A stretch of 64,000 nucleotides of DNA, taken from contig NC_045132.1 of the NCBI RefSeq assembly GCF_007655135.1, forward strand, positions 1,984,001-2,048,000, in the 5' to 3' direction. The notes beneath the pieces are model-generated. The model made no database searches and was not told the DNA's origin. It saw only the letters and a program-made list of their open reading frames with translations. The first letter of the stretch is position 1, and each line of letters starts with the position of its first letter. Made by a program: the position numbers and the translations under genes. Source of the stretch: Punica granatum. Taxonomy: Eukaryota > Streptophyta > Magnoliopsida > Myrtales > Lythraceae. This document shows positions 38,090 through 50,085 of the stretch, one piece after another.

Positions 38090-38336
38090 TTATATTTTTA
38101 AAATTTTAACTCTAATTTCTAACTCTACTCACTACGCAATAAAAATCAACAATACAATTATTATTTTTTCAATTTTCTTCCATTTTTAACTATTAAAGTA
38201 AATTTTTAATAATAAATTCTTATAACTATTAATTATTTTTCGTACTTTTTCTCATAATTCTACAACGCAATCATTACAAATAAATTAAATTAAAACTCAA
38301 CTCTACTCTGCTCTAAAACCAAACACATTATTAATT
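38090..38336 (-). mobile_element. AT-rich MITE-like repeat, family A copy 2
   Basis: The reverse complement starts TGTGTTTGGTTTTAGAGC and continues through TTTGTAATGATTGCGTTG and GAATTATGAGAAAAAGT, paralleling the copy at 26203-26480 in the opposite orientation. Its other end (GTTTTGTTTATGAGTT) is an imperfect inverted match to the first. It ends about 55 bases before the 143-bp duplication at the VWA gene. Confidence 0.6.
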
Positions 38337-38392
38337 TTTTATTATTTTATTTTCCGACAAAATCATTATAAATGCTTGTTCTTTTAGGCAGA

Positions 38393-38680
38393 GAAGCTCA
38401 TTGGACTCATTCGTTGAAGGCTATGAATGCTTCTCACCAGAGAGCTCTGTGAATTCATTTGTCGCCTCAAATTCTCGCCCCACTGAGAGCGCGGAGAATT
38501 CTCCGGATAGCTTCCTCGCCGGCGAGATGGCCAGCGAAGCTCATTAGACTCATTCGTTGAAGGCTATGAATGCTTCTCACCAGAGAGCTCTGTGAATTCA
38601 TTTGTCGCCTCAAATTCTCGCCCCACTGAGAGCGCGGAAAATTCTCCGGATAGCTTCCTCGCCGGCGAGATGGCCAGCGA
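38393..38680 (+). repeat. 143-bp tandem duplication spanning the VWA gene start codon
   Basis: Copies 38393-38535 and 38536-38678 are adjacent and differ at only two seen positions (CATTGG against CATTAG, GCGGAGAA against GCGGAAAA). Each ends in ATGGCCAGCGA. In the second copy this is the start of the VWA protein. In the first it opens a 6-codon upstream frame. The period is not a multiple of three, so the copies are in different frames relative to the CDS. Confidence 0.95.
38527..38547 (+). promoter_or_regulatory. upstream ORF created by the duplication
   Basis: ATG at 38527 in the first copy reads Met-Ala-Ser-Glu-Ala-His-stop, the stop falling at 38545-38547. It is the same start context as the main ATG at 38670. 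If the transcript begins upstream of copy 1, ribosomes would meet this decoy start first, 143 bases before the real one. A splice-acceptor-like CTTTTAG at 38381-38387 lies just before copy 1. Confidence 0.45.
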
Positions 38681-41600
38681 GTTCGCCGCCTCCGTCGACT
38701 ACGGCCTCCGGCTGTCCAAGCGCATATACTACGGGAAAGGCACCACCGCGCCCCCCGCGCCGGAGATGTCCAGGTCGCCGGAGGCCTACCTCCCGACCGC
38801 GCCGATGGTCTACGCCGTCGTGCCGGACCCCACGGCGGTGGACAACCCCGACGTCCCGAGCTACCAGCCGTACGTCCACGGCCGGTGCGACCCGCCGGCG
38901 CTGATCCCGTTGCACATGCACAGCATCTCCGCGGAGGTTGACTGCTACCTGGACACGGCGTTCGTGAGCATCGCCGGAGTTTGGCGCGTGCATTGCATCA
39001 TGGCCCGCCGGAGGTGCGATTGCCGCGTCGCGATTCCGATGGGAGAGCAGGTACTGTTTACTGTTACTGAACTTAACTTACTGTTAGTGAGTAGATAGAT
39101 ACAGACAAATTTCCTCACTTTTCTTCATTTTCCATCCAACTTTCATGAAAAATGTGTGTGATAAAGTTAAAATAAATAATTTGCACCATTGTTCCTGCAT
39201 TTTATCGAAATTACAACCTCGTCTGCAATTTGTCCGAAATTACAACTGAACCCGAAACTTCTGCACTAATCCTTACAAATGATTGGAATTACTTAGCAAA
39301 GCGAATTACTGTCAGACATGTTGTCTGTCTGCAACGTTGTGTTCCATTGAAGAACCGTCAAATTTAACCAAGAAATTAGTGAAATATATCTTTTTTTTTG
39401 GGGGGCTGATATTGAGATTAATCCTATTCAGGCGCCGGTTTTGCCTTGCAATATCGTTTCTATTAAGGGATTAAGTCTAAGATGTTTTGTTTGACTATAT
39501 TGTTCTGGAATAAAAATGGCTGTCATTTTGGGCTATTTAGCTAATTGGACTGTTGATGTGTCGGACGAGGTTAATTATTTAGTGTCTGTTCCTGACATTG
39601 AGCGAATAATTTATTATAAAATCTGAAGGTGGAAATTTTTAAATTGGAGGAGGACGGGTTTGTTAAATCGGGGCCTGATTAGTTTTTTACTATAATTGAC
39701 GTAACTCCAATAATTGTTTAATGGGTGATACTGACAACGTGTTCCTCGATGATGATGATAAGGATAACAGTTAGACATGATTGTCTTGTTAATGCTTCTC
39801 ATGGCTACGTGTTCTAGCATAGACCAAGAGACTCTTGCTGATGTGACTAAGAAATTAGTCAATTTGTCTCTCATCCGAATTATTGGTTTCATTTGTCAAC
39901 TGTTTGGAAAATTTTACGGTCCCGTGCTGAACTGCATCAGGAGATCCTAGGATATTGGGGTGGTCCAATATTGGATGGGGGACTACCCCTGGTTAAACAA
40001 GGTACGGCCCATCCGACAGTCGTCCAGCGCCAGGACCATAGGGCTCCGGTAGAAGTTCAGAGAACCATTTCTTTGTTTTTGGACAAGTTGGTGGAATTCG
40101 TATACCAGAAAGTCTTTGTTATTGGCCAGAGCAAGAAAGTTACAGAAGACGACTAGAATCATAGACTTGTGATTAAGGTCGACGGGCTAATTTACTACCC
40201 AACAAGAAAATTTTGCTGATTAAGTTAAAAATGAGATTAAGAAAGATGAAGCATTTTTACCGTTGTCTCAGGCAAAACGGGAAACACGAAATCTGATACT
40301 TGTACTGTAATGTAACAAACTATGAATCATGAACTATGATGATCTAACACAATATGGCTTGTGAGTCGCTGATTATACTACATTCAGTGTTATCTGTCTG
40401 AAATAAGTTTCTTCTCCTTTTATTTCCTTGCTTAAGTTCTCAAGAAAGGAAATGATGTGGCTAACAGGGTTTGCTTCTAGGTGTCGAGGTTAATCTCGCT
40501 GGAAGATCGTATAACAGCGAACTGATCAATGCGGAGGACATGAAAGAAACACTGGAAATCACCAAAGCTAAAGACGGGCAGTTTTTGAAGTTCCAGACCT
40601 TCACCTTCAGAGTTCCGCAGGTAATATTGTTCTGTAAATAATGCCGACTTTGTATGTATGTTAAGAGGTCATGTATCATGCTCCTCCATTTCCACGGTTT
40701 TATTTATATGCACCTTTCAGGTTGATGGAGGCTCAACTATATCAGTTAAGGCCAGCTGGTCTCAGAAACTATCCTATAGCAACTCGGAGTTTCTTCTTAC
40801 CGTACCTTTTAGTTTCCCTGGATATGTCAATCCTATTGTTAAGAATATCTCCAGGAAACAATTGATACGATTAAATGTGGACACTGGTACTGGCATGGAA
40901 GTTCTATGTAGGACCACTAGCCATCCTATGAAGGTATGCGATATCTCTCTCTTCTGAAGTTCTAATTATTCTATCATTCTACTATTAGAGATTGAATAAT
41001 GTGATCATAATGAGTTTCAGGAATTGAGACGGGAAGTTGGTAAATTGGCCTTTTCATCTGAGGTAGAGGTATCCACATGGTCGAGTGTGGACCTCAAAAT
41101 TTCCTATTCCGTAAGACCTTCTCTTTCGGGTGCAAATAGCAAAAGTCATTCAACATTTGAATTTTCTGCAGCAAATATATTTGACTTTCTTTTACTCCAT
41201 AATATTAGCTTTAATTGATCCCCGGGATCCTTTTGACATACTCATTTTTCTACCTGTGATCGAGATATTCACGAAACTAAGCTAATTTGCATTACTTATG
41301 ATCCTGCATGCATAGGTCTCTTCAAGCGATATATTTGGAGACATACTCTTGCAATCTCCACCATTGCATGACTTTGATCAGAGCGAGTTGCTCTGCTTTT
41401 ATCTTTACCCCGGAAATAACCAGAGTAGGAAGGTCTGTTAGTTCTACCAATAGCACCTTCTTATTTAAGATTATTTAAGATCCTCGACCTATCAACTCTG
41501 CCAGGAAAATCATCGAAAACCAGCAGTTGACCGTATCTTATGTCACAGGTTTTCAGGAAGGAAGTTGTTTATGTTATGGATATTAGTGGAAGCATGCAAG

Positions 41601-44525
41601 ACGACCTCCTTGTGAATACAAAGGATGCATTAATGGAGTCACTCTGGATGCTCAACCCAGAAGATTCTTTTAACATAATAGCTTTCAATCATGAAGCTCG
41701 CTTATTTTCATTGTCGATGGAGAAAGCAACCAAGAAGGTGCTTTGCAATGCCCATGAATGGATCAGCAATACCTTTGTGGGGGATGGTGGTACAGACATC
41801 CTGCCTCCTCTAGAACAGGTCCAAGTTTATCCTGTAATTAGTTTGTTTTTTGAGACACTTCACATCCACCAATTCCGTCTGCTTCATGTCTTCATTCAGG
41901 ACATAAAGCCTTTCTTTTTTTTTTTTTGGGGTTGGATATGCAGGCAATGAAGTTATTAGCTGACACTACAGATGCCGTTCCTCTGGTCTTCCTAGTCACT
42001 GATGGTACTGTTGAAAATGAAAGGGAAATCTGCAACACTGTGAAACGTTATCTATCAAGTGGTCCGTCAGTTCCTCCTCGCTTCTTTACCTTTGGCATAG
42101 GTGAGAAACTTTCTCACACTCTCAATTAACAATAATACCAAAAAGCTACAAGTATTACTAATTTCTTTCTTATCTGCACTTACCAGCCCAATTGGAAAGT
42201 TTGCTTAGTCATTGGATGTGTTAATGAATCATAAGTAGGCAATAGCATGTAAACGGATCGACGGATATATACTAATTTCTGATTATTAAAATTTCTTGGC
42301 CCGTAAACCTAATCCTCAAGACAACCTTACTGCATAACAGCAATCCACATTTTGATTGCTCTTTCCATTGTAGCTGGTAGCAGACATTACGTGAGTGGCA
42401 ATGTAATAAATCAATGTAAAAGACCTCATGAATCTAGAAGAATTATTACATATTTATGCTTTTCTTTCTTTTCATGCCATAAATGAGGTAAGGAATTTTT
42501 TGTAGAAATTGATGTTGATCAGCATTATGTGGCAAATCTGCCACCATCTCTTTTTCCAGGTCCGTACTGTAATCACTACTTTCTCCAAGCACTCGCACGA
42601 ATTGGAAGAGGTCATTATGATGCTGCCTATGATGCAGGTAAATCTTCACAATTTTTGTCAATAAATTGTCATAGTTAAAAGAATGATTTATATCAGCTTA
42701 AAACCTTTTGTTGCTTTCTCCTACATCAAATTATCTTATGGAAAACGATCTTACTGCTATCTTCTGGTTGGTACTCTCTTTTTCTGCCTCTTCTTTATAT
42801 GACCAGAGTCGGTTGCTGTTAGAATGAAGAGTTTTTTCGCTGCTTGCTCATCAGTAGTTGTGGCAGACATAGGTCTGGATGTATTTGAAACTCTTGACTC
42901 ACTTGAGGTACATTTCACCTAGCACATAGAACGGCTCTCGTATTTGTCCTAGAGAAGCTTCAGTCCAAGAATATTGACCTGTCTATGGTCTTCCCGATCT
43001 TATTGCAGCTATTTCCTTCCCAAATTCCTGATCTTTTACCAGGAAGACCATTAATAGTATCTGGGAGGTACTCTGGGGACTTTCCCGAGTCTGTTAAAGT
43101 TAGTGGTACTCTTGCAGATGGAAGTGTCTTCACAGAACACTTGAAAGTTAAATGGGCAAAGGATGTTGCCCTTGACAGGGTAAAGTCAATATTCTTACAT
43201 GACATTATAATTTTGCAGATTTGTTGTTATTGGTAGAAAGCTTCATCTCTACTCATCCATGAACTTCATTTTTTCGTTTTACTCTCGTGATGGCTATCTT
43301 CACTGGGGTTAAGAATTTAAGGCATGATTTACCTGTCCAACATCCATCTTTGTTGCAGCAGAATATGGAATTACTACTTCAATAGAACTTAACAGCCATT
43401 GCTTGGTACCACTCTACTGACACCCCTAATTCCTGAAATTCCCTTGCAGGTCCTGGCAAGGAGGCAGATAGATGTACTTACGGCAGAGGCATGGTTGCAA
43501 GAAAGTCAACAGCTCGGGGAGAAGGTATTCTCATTGCCCTGATTTGTCTGGAACAATGATAGATCTACCACTGCTTATGGATGAAATGGATCCTTTCCGG
43601 TTCATCTTTCGACTTCTTGCGACTCTTCGGATATCACAATTTGCTGAGTTCTGAATTGTAGGTGGCGAGAATGAGTGTGCGTTATGGGGTTCCATCTGAG
43701 TATACCTGCATGATCTTGCTCGAAACTGTTAGTGGGAAAGTAGCGGCGGAGCAGAAGGTTTTTATAAAAGAGGTTCTATACTTATTTCCCTCTTGCATAA
43801 ATATGACATTTCCTTTGATGCCGTTGTCCTGTAGAGTGAAAACTTGTCCATGACCCTCAGAAGAATCGCTGATTTATATATCTTCAGTAAACTGAACTTC
43901 GTTATCAAAGAAGACGATAGATTACTTAGGAAAGTTTATCAGCAAATAACTTACAATGTGCAGCTACCAATGTTCATGGAAGTCGATGCCTTTCCTTAGG
44001 CCATGTTTCTCGGTGAGAAACGGGGCCATATCTTAAGCCAATGTTTGGCACAAGTAAAAGAATGCAACGGATCCACAGATAGCCGAAAAAGATTGTCTGA
44101 TTTTATGCACCGAGTCTGTTCTGATTTTTTTTTGTTCTTTGTTACCAAATATGGCATCGGAACTTTTGCAACAGGTGTATGAGAAAATGAGCTCCAAGAA
44201 GCCGGTCGAGTGGAAGGGCCAGCAGGCTATGGTATTTGGGAGTTTAGGGAAGGGCTTTGGCAACTTGAAGGCAACAACAAAAAACATAAAACCTGGGACT
44301 GAAGAATCAAAGCCATCTGATGCTGCTTCAATTCTGGTCAATGCAGCTTCCAGTTGCTGCGCACGTCTGATGGACCGCTTCTGCTGCATGTGCTTCATCC
44401 GAACATGCTCATTCCTCAATGATCAGTGCACGCAGGCCTTTACTCAGCTTTGCACTGCCCTTGCCTGCTTTGAGTGCATCAACTGCTGCTTTGAGGTCTG
44501 TGAATGCTGCTCGTGCCTGCAGTAA
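38670..44525 (+). CDS. VIT/von Willebrand factor A domain-containing protein (inter-alpha-trypsin inhibitor heavy-chain-like)
   Basis: Thirteen exons: 38670-39050, 40468-40620, 40721-40933, 41021-41110, 41316-41432, 41549-41818, 41944-42100, 42560-42637, 42807-42907, 43009-43179, 43450-43524, 43662-43772 and 44175-44525. Phases agree throughout and the product is about 755 residues. The N-terminal half (YLPTAPMVYAVVPDP, VHGRCDPPALIPL, then the VIT-like region through exon 3) matches plant proteins of the At1g19110/At1g72500 type. The VWA domain begins with VVYVMDISGSMQ (about 324-335), an intact MIDAS DxSxS metal site, and continues through FLVTDGTVENERE. The C terminus is strikingly cysteine rich (ECINCCFEVCECCSCLQ). 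The plant function is unknown; VWA domains mediate protein contacts. ATG 38670 is the first in-frame ATG. Exon 12 could also end at 43757, which stays in frame. Confidence 0.93.
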
Positions 44526-46253
44526 TTACAGCCATTGATCACGGTGGATTCCACGTCGACGAGAACAGATGGAAATCAGTGGCTGTGTTCGGACCCTGGT
44601 TGAAGTGTTCTTAGACTGGACATAGGAAAGCATGTGTCCATGAAACTAAGAGTTTGTTCTTCGATGTATAATGTATATTATCAAGTGTATGTATTGTATG
44701 GCTTTTATATTATGATCGAAATATTTTACGAAGTTATGATGGTAAAATCACCCCTCTTTGAATATCTCCTCTGTCCTGATCACCTACTCATTGTTCTTAA
44801 GTTACCGTATCGGCGTGGGTCAACACACCGAAAAGTTCTGCACTCGACTTCAATGCAGTTGTTAATTCGTTGTCGGGAAATTACTAGCCACAAGTCGTCT
44901 TGGAACAAATAGACTACAACCAAAGCCCCGGTCTTCCATGCATGATTTGCCTGTGTTGGTGAAATCTTCAATTCCGAACATTCTGTTTCGATTTCAACTG
45001 AATGCAGGTTCCTGAAATTTCAAAGGTATCTGTTCTAGTCCCTCTAATGGAAGCTTCATAACTGTCAGTGGCGATTGAGGTCGTCCATGGCATCCACCGA
45101 ATGTTCGCGAACCGTCTACTTACCAGAGATCCTTCGGTGTCGATCTATAGGTGGAGACGATCACTCTCTGATGCCACAAAGGCCACCACAAATGTTGAAT
45201 TCGTTTAACATAACAAACGTTCTTTTTTTTTTTTTTTGCTAAGATATAACAAACATTTACCCCAATCGCTTTTTTGGACTCTTTTAGTAAAAAACAATTA
45301 GCAATGCGGCTTTGGTTACCTTATGTTGGACTTTAATATGTCAGTTCAATTTACAGTTTATCATGTTATCACGTGGCGTTTGACAACTAGCTAATATCTC
45401 TCGGTTCTCATGCTCACGTGTACCTTCGTATATCCTTTTGCCAAATTCTCTTTCACCTAGTTATTAATAGCCTATTAGCCGAACCAAACTTTGGACTGAT
45501 CCCATTATCCAAGTCATATGGATCATAGACAAACATTAAGGATAAGTTAATTGGATGGGACTAGGGGTGCAAGTGAAAGGAGGCGATTCGCGAACTTTTA
45601 TGAAAAATTCACTATGATATCACTGCTCCGTTTCCACACTTCACTCACTCCTTTCTCACTTGTCTTCTATTCACATTTGCTTTCTTTCTCTTATTAATTA
45701 GTTATTTGTTTATTCATTAAAATTAAATTTAGAAGATTTTTTTTTCTTTTTTTATGAATTAATCCATTCATTTTTTTTCTTTTGAAGTTTGAATTTACTA
45801 CTAACGCAAAACGATAATTGCAAAGTTTACTTTCTTATTATTTTTAGTAGTAAAAAATTGACTAAAATATAAAATGAGATAAAGTAATTTATTTAATATT
45901 ATATAACTTTAGAATGATATTTATTGAAACTATAAAAGTATGTTCTCTTAGTCTTCGTGCACGTCCTCTTATTTGTTATAGATATGAAATAGCAAGAATT
46001 AATATTAACAAAGCAAAACACAAAATCGTTTGGAAGAGAACAATAACTAAATTAATGTTAAAAAATAATTTATAGCTTAAAGAAAATAATCTCTTGGTAT
46101 CGGAAAATGATACCCATAATTTAGCAATCATGCATGATCTCCATAAATCAACCGAGATGGAAATAAAAACTTTTACGAAAGTACCCAAAAAAAAAAAAGA
46201 TCTCACTCCTTCCTGGCTTATTTTCCAGCACCTTTGATTCTTTGATTCTATTT
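44526..46253. other. 3'UTR of the VWA gene, then spacer
   Basis: About 44526-44720 should be the transcript tail (TGTATTGTATGG-type polyadenylation context near 44690). Beyond it are AT-rich sequence and a T run near 45222-45238, with no supported gene. Confidence 0.4.
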
Positions 46254-46290
46254 ACTAGTAGAAAGGCACGTGCATTGCACGTGGTTGTTC
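46254..46290 (-). mobile_element. Helitron-like 3' terminus, minus orientation
   Basis: ACTAG at 46254-46258 is followed by a near-perfect palindrome, GCACGTGCATTGCACGTGG (46267-46285). Read on the minus strand this is a GC hairpin, a spacer of about eight bases, and CTAG plus a host T, the Helitron 3' signature. The element would extend rightward. Its 5' TC end was not found. Confidence 0.5.
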
Positions 46291-48220
46291 GTTAAAATAA
46301 CCCACAAATGTCCAATATTCCAGTATCCAAAATATAATTAATTAGCTTTTGTCAAGTAAACGTGAAAAAGTGAATCATGTGTCAAAATATTAACGACAAA
46401 CAAATTATAATGCATTTCACTATGATCTAGTTTGATGAATTTCACTGATGTTTTGAGATCTGAGAGGAGTAGATATAGGCGATCTCTAGCAAAAGGTGGT
46501 GTCCTTCTCCTAGTATTAGATTTTATTTACTTCTAAAAATTAAAAATTAAAAATATTTTCTAAAATTTAAAATCTAATTTTTTTTACGATACATTTAATA
46601 AAATATTATACTATAAATTTTTCATATAATGTTTTGCATCTAATATCATATTTAAAAATTATAATGTTTTGAAAATTTCATGAAAGTCATGAAACAAAAT
46701 TACCAATTAGGTTGATAATTTCCAATTCTTTTTGCCAAGTAATAATATTCATTTCTATAACTATAATTTTATTTAAAATAAAAAATAAAAAATAAAAAAT
46801 TCAAGAAGGAGTCAACCCGGTCGTTGAAACAGTTGAACCAAGACTTGGTGGGGTGTATGGTCGACCACCAAGCCCGATTGAAAATATTAGTTTCATTTCT
46901 AATATGCAAAAAATATGAACGAAGAAATATGTAATTATGATAATATATAATTGTGCGTACATCTATCAAAGTATATATTAATGTGACACACCTGGGGAAT
47001 AATTAGCTTGCTGAAGAATAAAGTTTGTGCGAGTAGTGATGGTTTCTCGATCATCCTTTAAGTTGAGATGACAATCTGTAACAAACATAAATTTTAAAAC
47101 CTCCAACAACATAAAGCAACAGCGAGAATATTCCTATGGTGAATTAAGAAGATATTGAAGGAAATATTGGTAGAGATATGGCTGAAGTATTGTGTTGAGT
47201 ATTATAAGGAGTGAAGTCGAAGAATGAAATGCTATTATTGTACTAATCAGGGTCCGTTACTGACAGGACAACACTATTGAGAAACTCGAGAAAGCAGTAA
47301 TATACAATAGTTGCAGAATTTAGTCGGGGCAACTTACTACTATGGTGATGAATTTGTTTTGCGGGCTCGAGGATGTTAACCATTTATATGTAATTTGATT
47401 TCACAAAAAATGATAGAAAAGATCAGTGTTGAAAAACTATTGACATGAAGTTGAAGTAAACTTGGAATACAAGTGGAGATAGTCGAACATGATTTTTGTT
47501 AAAAGAGAAATATAAAATCAACATCAGTGAGAATTAAGAGAGAGGGAGAGAAATGCCACTTTAAGCACAGGTGATGCTACAATGGTTGGCACCCAAAAAC
47601 AAGGAAAAACACAACATTTTTCTTATTTAAAATGCCTCGTCAGAAGATTAAGAGAATGTATAATAAGATTGCATAACGACGGATTTCTCCCTTGAAACAT
47701 AAGAATGGTGTTCTATTGTCAAGGATCGATCAGTTAGAACTAACAAATTCTAATCATATCATAGCATCTTTAAATTTACAGACCAAAACAAGAAATTGTT
47801 CACTTTCTTTTCAAAAGGAAAAAAAACCTTCTCACTTGGTGAATTTAAAAACCACTTTCTACCCATGCAAGTATGCATAGGCATATAAGAAGAGAGAGGG
47901 AGCAGAGAAACAAGAGCAAAAATCCTAATCCACAAGTAAGGGAGGAGGAAGATGTGGAGGAAGAGCAGGGAAGAAAGAGGCAGGGTTGAGGAAAGGAGAA
48001 AGGAGACAAACACACATATGCTCTTTTCTCTCGATGCATTAAGCTGCCATTGAAGATATTCCCTTGACATGGGCCTGCTAATCCATTGACATTCATGTCA
48101 AAGAAAAGTTTCCTAGAGCATGACAAACTTCAACCTACACTACAACTCTCAACATGGACATCCTCAGAGCAACAACTCTACTTCTCGAATTCGAAATGGA
48201 TGTGCAGGCAATATGCTTAC
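46291..48220. other. AT-rich spacer, possibly Helitron body
   Basis: No gene is recognised. Minus-strand frames at 47759-48126 are open, but the required phase from the PTB-like exon (48221-48300) meets a TGA, so I do not extend that gene into them. Confidence 0.35.
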
Positions 48221-48300
48221 CAAATGTAAAACATCAATGCTGACACGGCGTGCATCATTTCCTTCAATTGTTACCAGCAGAACATTTCCAGCAACATCAG
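48221..48300 (-). pseudogene. polypyrimidine tract-binding protein exon (start of RRM2)
   Basis: An 80-base block on the minus strand, bounded by AAACAG at its 5' side and GTAAGC at its 3' side, reads DVAGNVLLVTIEG then NDARRVSIDVLHL. This is the opening of the second RNA-recognition motif of plant PTB1/PTB2 proteins, which regulate alternative splicing. The following exon of the family (VFSAFGFVHK...) is absent downstream within the window, and other RRM exons were not found. The block is therefore an isolated exon, either a truncated pseudogene or a captured fragment. It is well preserved and has no stop. Confidence 0.75.
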
Positions 48301-48479
48301 CTGTTTAAGCAACCATCAACATAAAAGAAGTTCTAAGTAATTTGCTAGCAAAACAATCCCAAATAAATTGATCAATTTTTCCAAAACTACTATTAATCAA
48401 TGGCATGAACCCCGCCAAGAGATTAATAAAATTAGGCATCATTACATGGAGAAATTTGAAATTAATTTGAATGGAACCC

Positions 48480-48800
48480 GTTCTTCATGGCTAGGGTCGA
48501 ATGAAGGGGGGCTACAAGGCTTCGACGCGGTGGGCTGAGGCCATGGTTGGGAAGGAAGAGGCAGAGCCGGGGACTCGGAGCTAGAGGAATGGTCGGGGAC
48601 TTGGAGCTAGAGGCAGAGCCAGGGAGGAAGTGAGCAGCCCAGATCAGAGCTTCCCCCGATACCCCTTACCGTGTTGTGTTGTGGGGGGGGGGGGGGGGTG
48701 ATGTGATTTTGAGCTCGAAGCCGGAGGCAGAGCCGGGAAGGTTGGGCGAACTCAGGGCGGTGGTGATCATAGCTCGATTGGAGATGACAACCAGTAGAGG
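48480..48800. repeat. GC-rich block with repeated GGAGCTAGAGG words and a G16 run
   Basis: GGGACTCGGAGCTAGAGG, GGGACTTGGAGCTAGAGG and GAGCTCGAAGCCGGAGG recur with GGCAGAGCCGGG between them. An uninterrupted run of 16 G lies at 48683-48698. It sits inside the interval between the two PTB-like exons. No coding assignment was possible. Confidence 0.6.
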
Positions 48801-49431
48801 AGGACTGTTTTGTTTGTTGGGATGTCTATAGACTAACGTCTGTTTTCTTTTTCTTCTTTCCTTATTTAAAGTAATTAAGTAATTTTAAATTTGGTTCGAT
48901 CGTATGATTCAGTTTGGTTTAATATTGAATCGGATTCGGCTCATTTATGGATGAAACCGAACATCGAAGAGAAGAGACGTAGCCAAAAGTATAGATAGTC
49001 AAAACATAATAGGAGAATCTCAAAGGGAAAAAAAAAACATAGGACACTTGTACTATCATCGTATGTCACTAAATTCGACGGTTGAAAATGAAACAACTGT
49101 GGTAGTAGTTTTTGGACACCAACATCCGTAGAATCTCCATTAAGAAAAAAGAGATTTCATTCATAAAAAAAAAAAAACGTAAAGACAGATTTCAATATGT
49201 GTGTAGAAATTCCCTCTAATAATAGTATATTTCCATTGACTTGCTGATTAGGACAAAATTCAGCAAATTTTTCTCCTATATTCCTTCCTTGGATTTCTGA
49301 CGCTTCTGGGTTCGTCTGACCAAGTTTATGGGAAGAGCTAGTCAGAAAAAACTTTTTTTTTTTAAATCTTCATATGACTTTCTTGAGACCTGCAAGCAAT
49401 CGAAGTGAAAGAAAGGAGAGAATGAGAAGAC

Positions 49432-49489
49432 CTGCTAATCCATATGCATCTATGGCGTTTTTATTCGAGATAACCCGGCTTTGCAGATT
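49432..49489 (-). pseudogene. probable preceding PTB-like exon
   Basis: A 58-base block flanked by TGTCAG and a GT donor reads NLQSRVISNKNAIDAYGLA. It ends in phase 1, exactly the phase needed by the PTB-like exon at 48300-48221 (its first codon completes as Ala). NKNA just before DVAGN also fits the linker that precedes RRM2 in PTB proteins. The first residues diverge from the expected YSNRQEIV, so identity is uncertain. Confidence 0.4.
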
Positions 49490-50085
49490 CTGACATGTTG
49501 TTCCATGTTTCTGTAGCAATTAGCAAATTACTAATAGTATAACATGGAAAAAGAAAAGAAAGATGGACTAGTTCTAACCTCTGCATCAATTGTATATTGC
49601 AGCATATAACATCCACAAGAGGAAGAATTTTGCATACCAGGGACGCTGAAACTGTCACTCGGCCTGCATATAGCTTGACAGGCATGTCATGACAGCATCT
49701 AAGGGAGATCCACGTAACAGGTTGGCCTCACAATAGGAGACCGACTCCATGGGACGACTGTGGACGAAAGAACTGGAATTTGGTTATAGGATGAAACCGG
49801 GGTGTGTCGATGGGACAAAACAGATGAAGCTACTGGAAACTTCCATTTCATTCGAGGCATTGATACTGATTTTGGTTGAGAAAATTGATTGAAAATGGTC
49901 AATAGCAATAGCATTAGTAGATTGACTTTTGTAGGATTACGAGTACATGCTTTGCTGATTATGTACATCTACGTACTTGTCGGTCTCATCCAGTATTTCT
50001 TCCCGAAACAGGCACAGATCTCTTAATATATATACATGAACCGACTGTAGAAGAAAATCGAGGTCTTAATCATGTGATTATCTAC

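Noticed and set aside
39893..40156. Open frame of 87 codons within intron 1 of the VWA gene
   Set aside because: No family resemblance. Adding it would break the clean exon 1 to exon 2 phase, which already matches the family.
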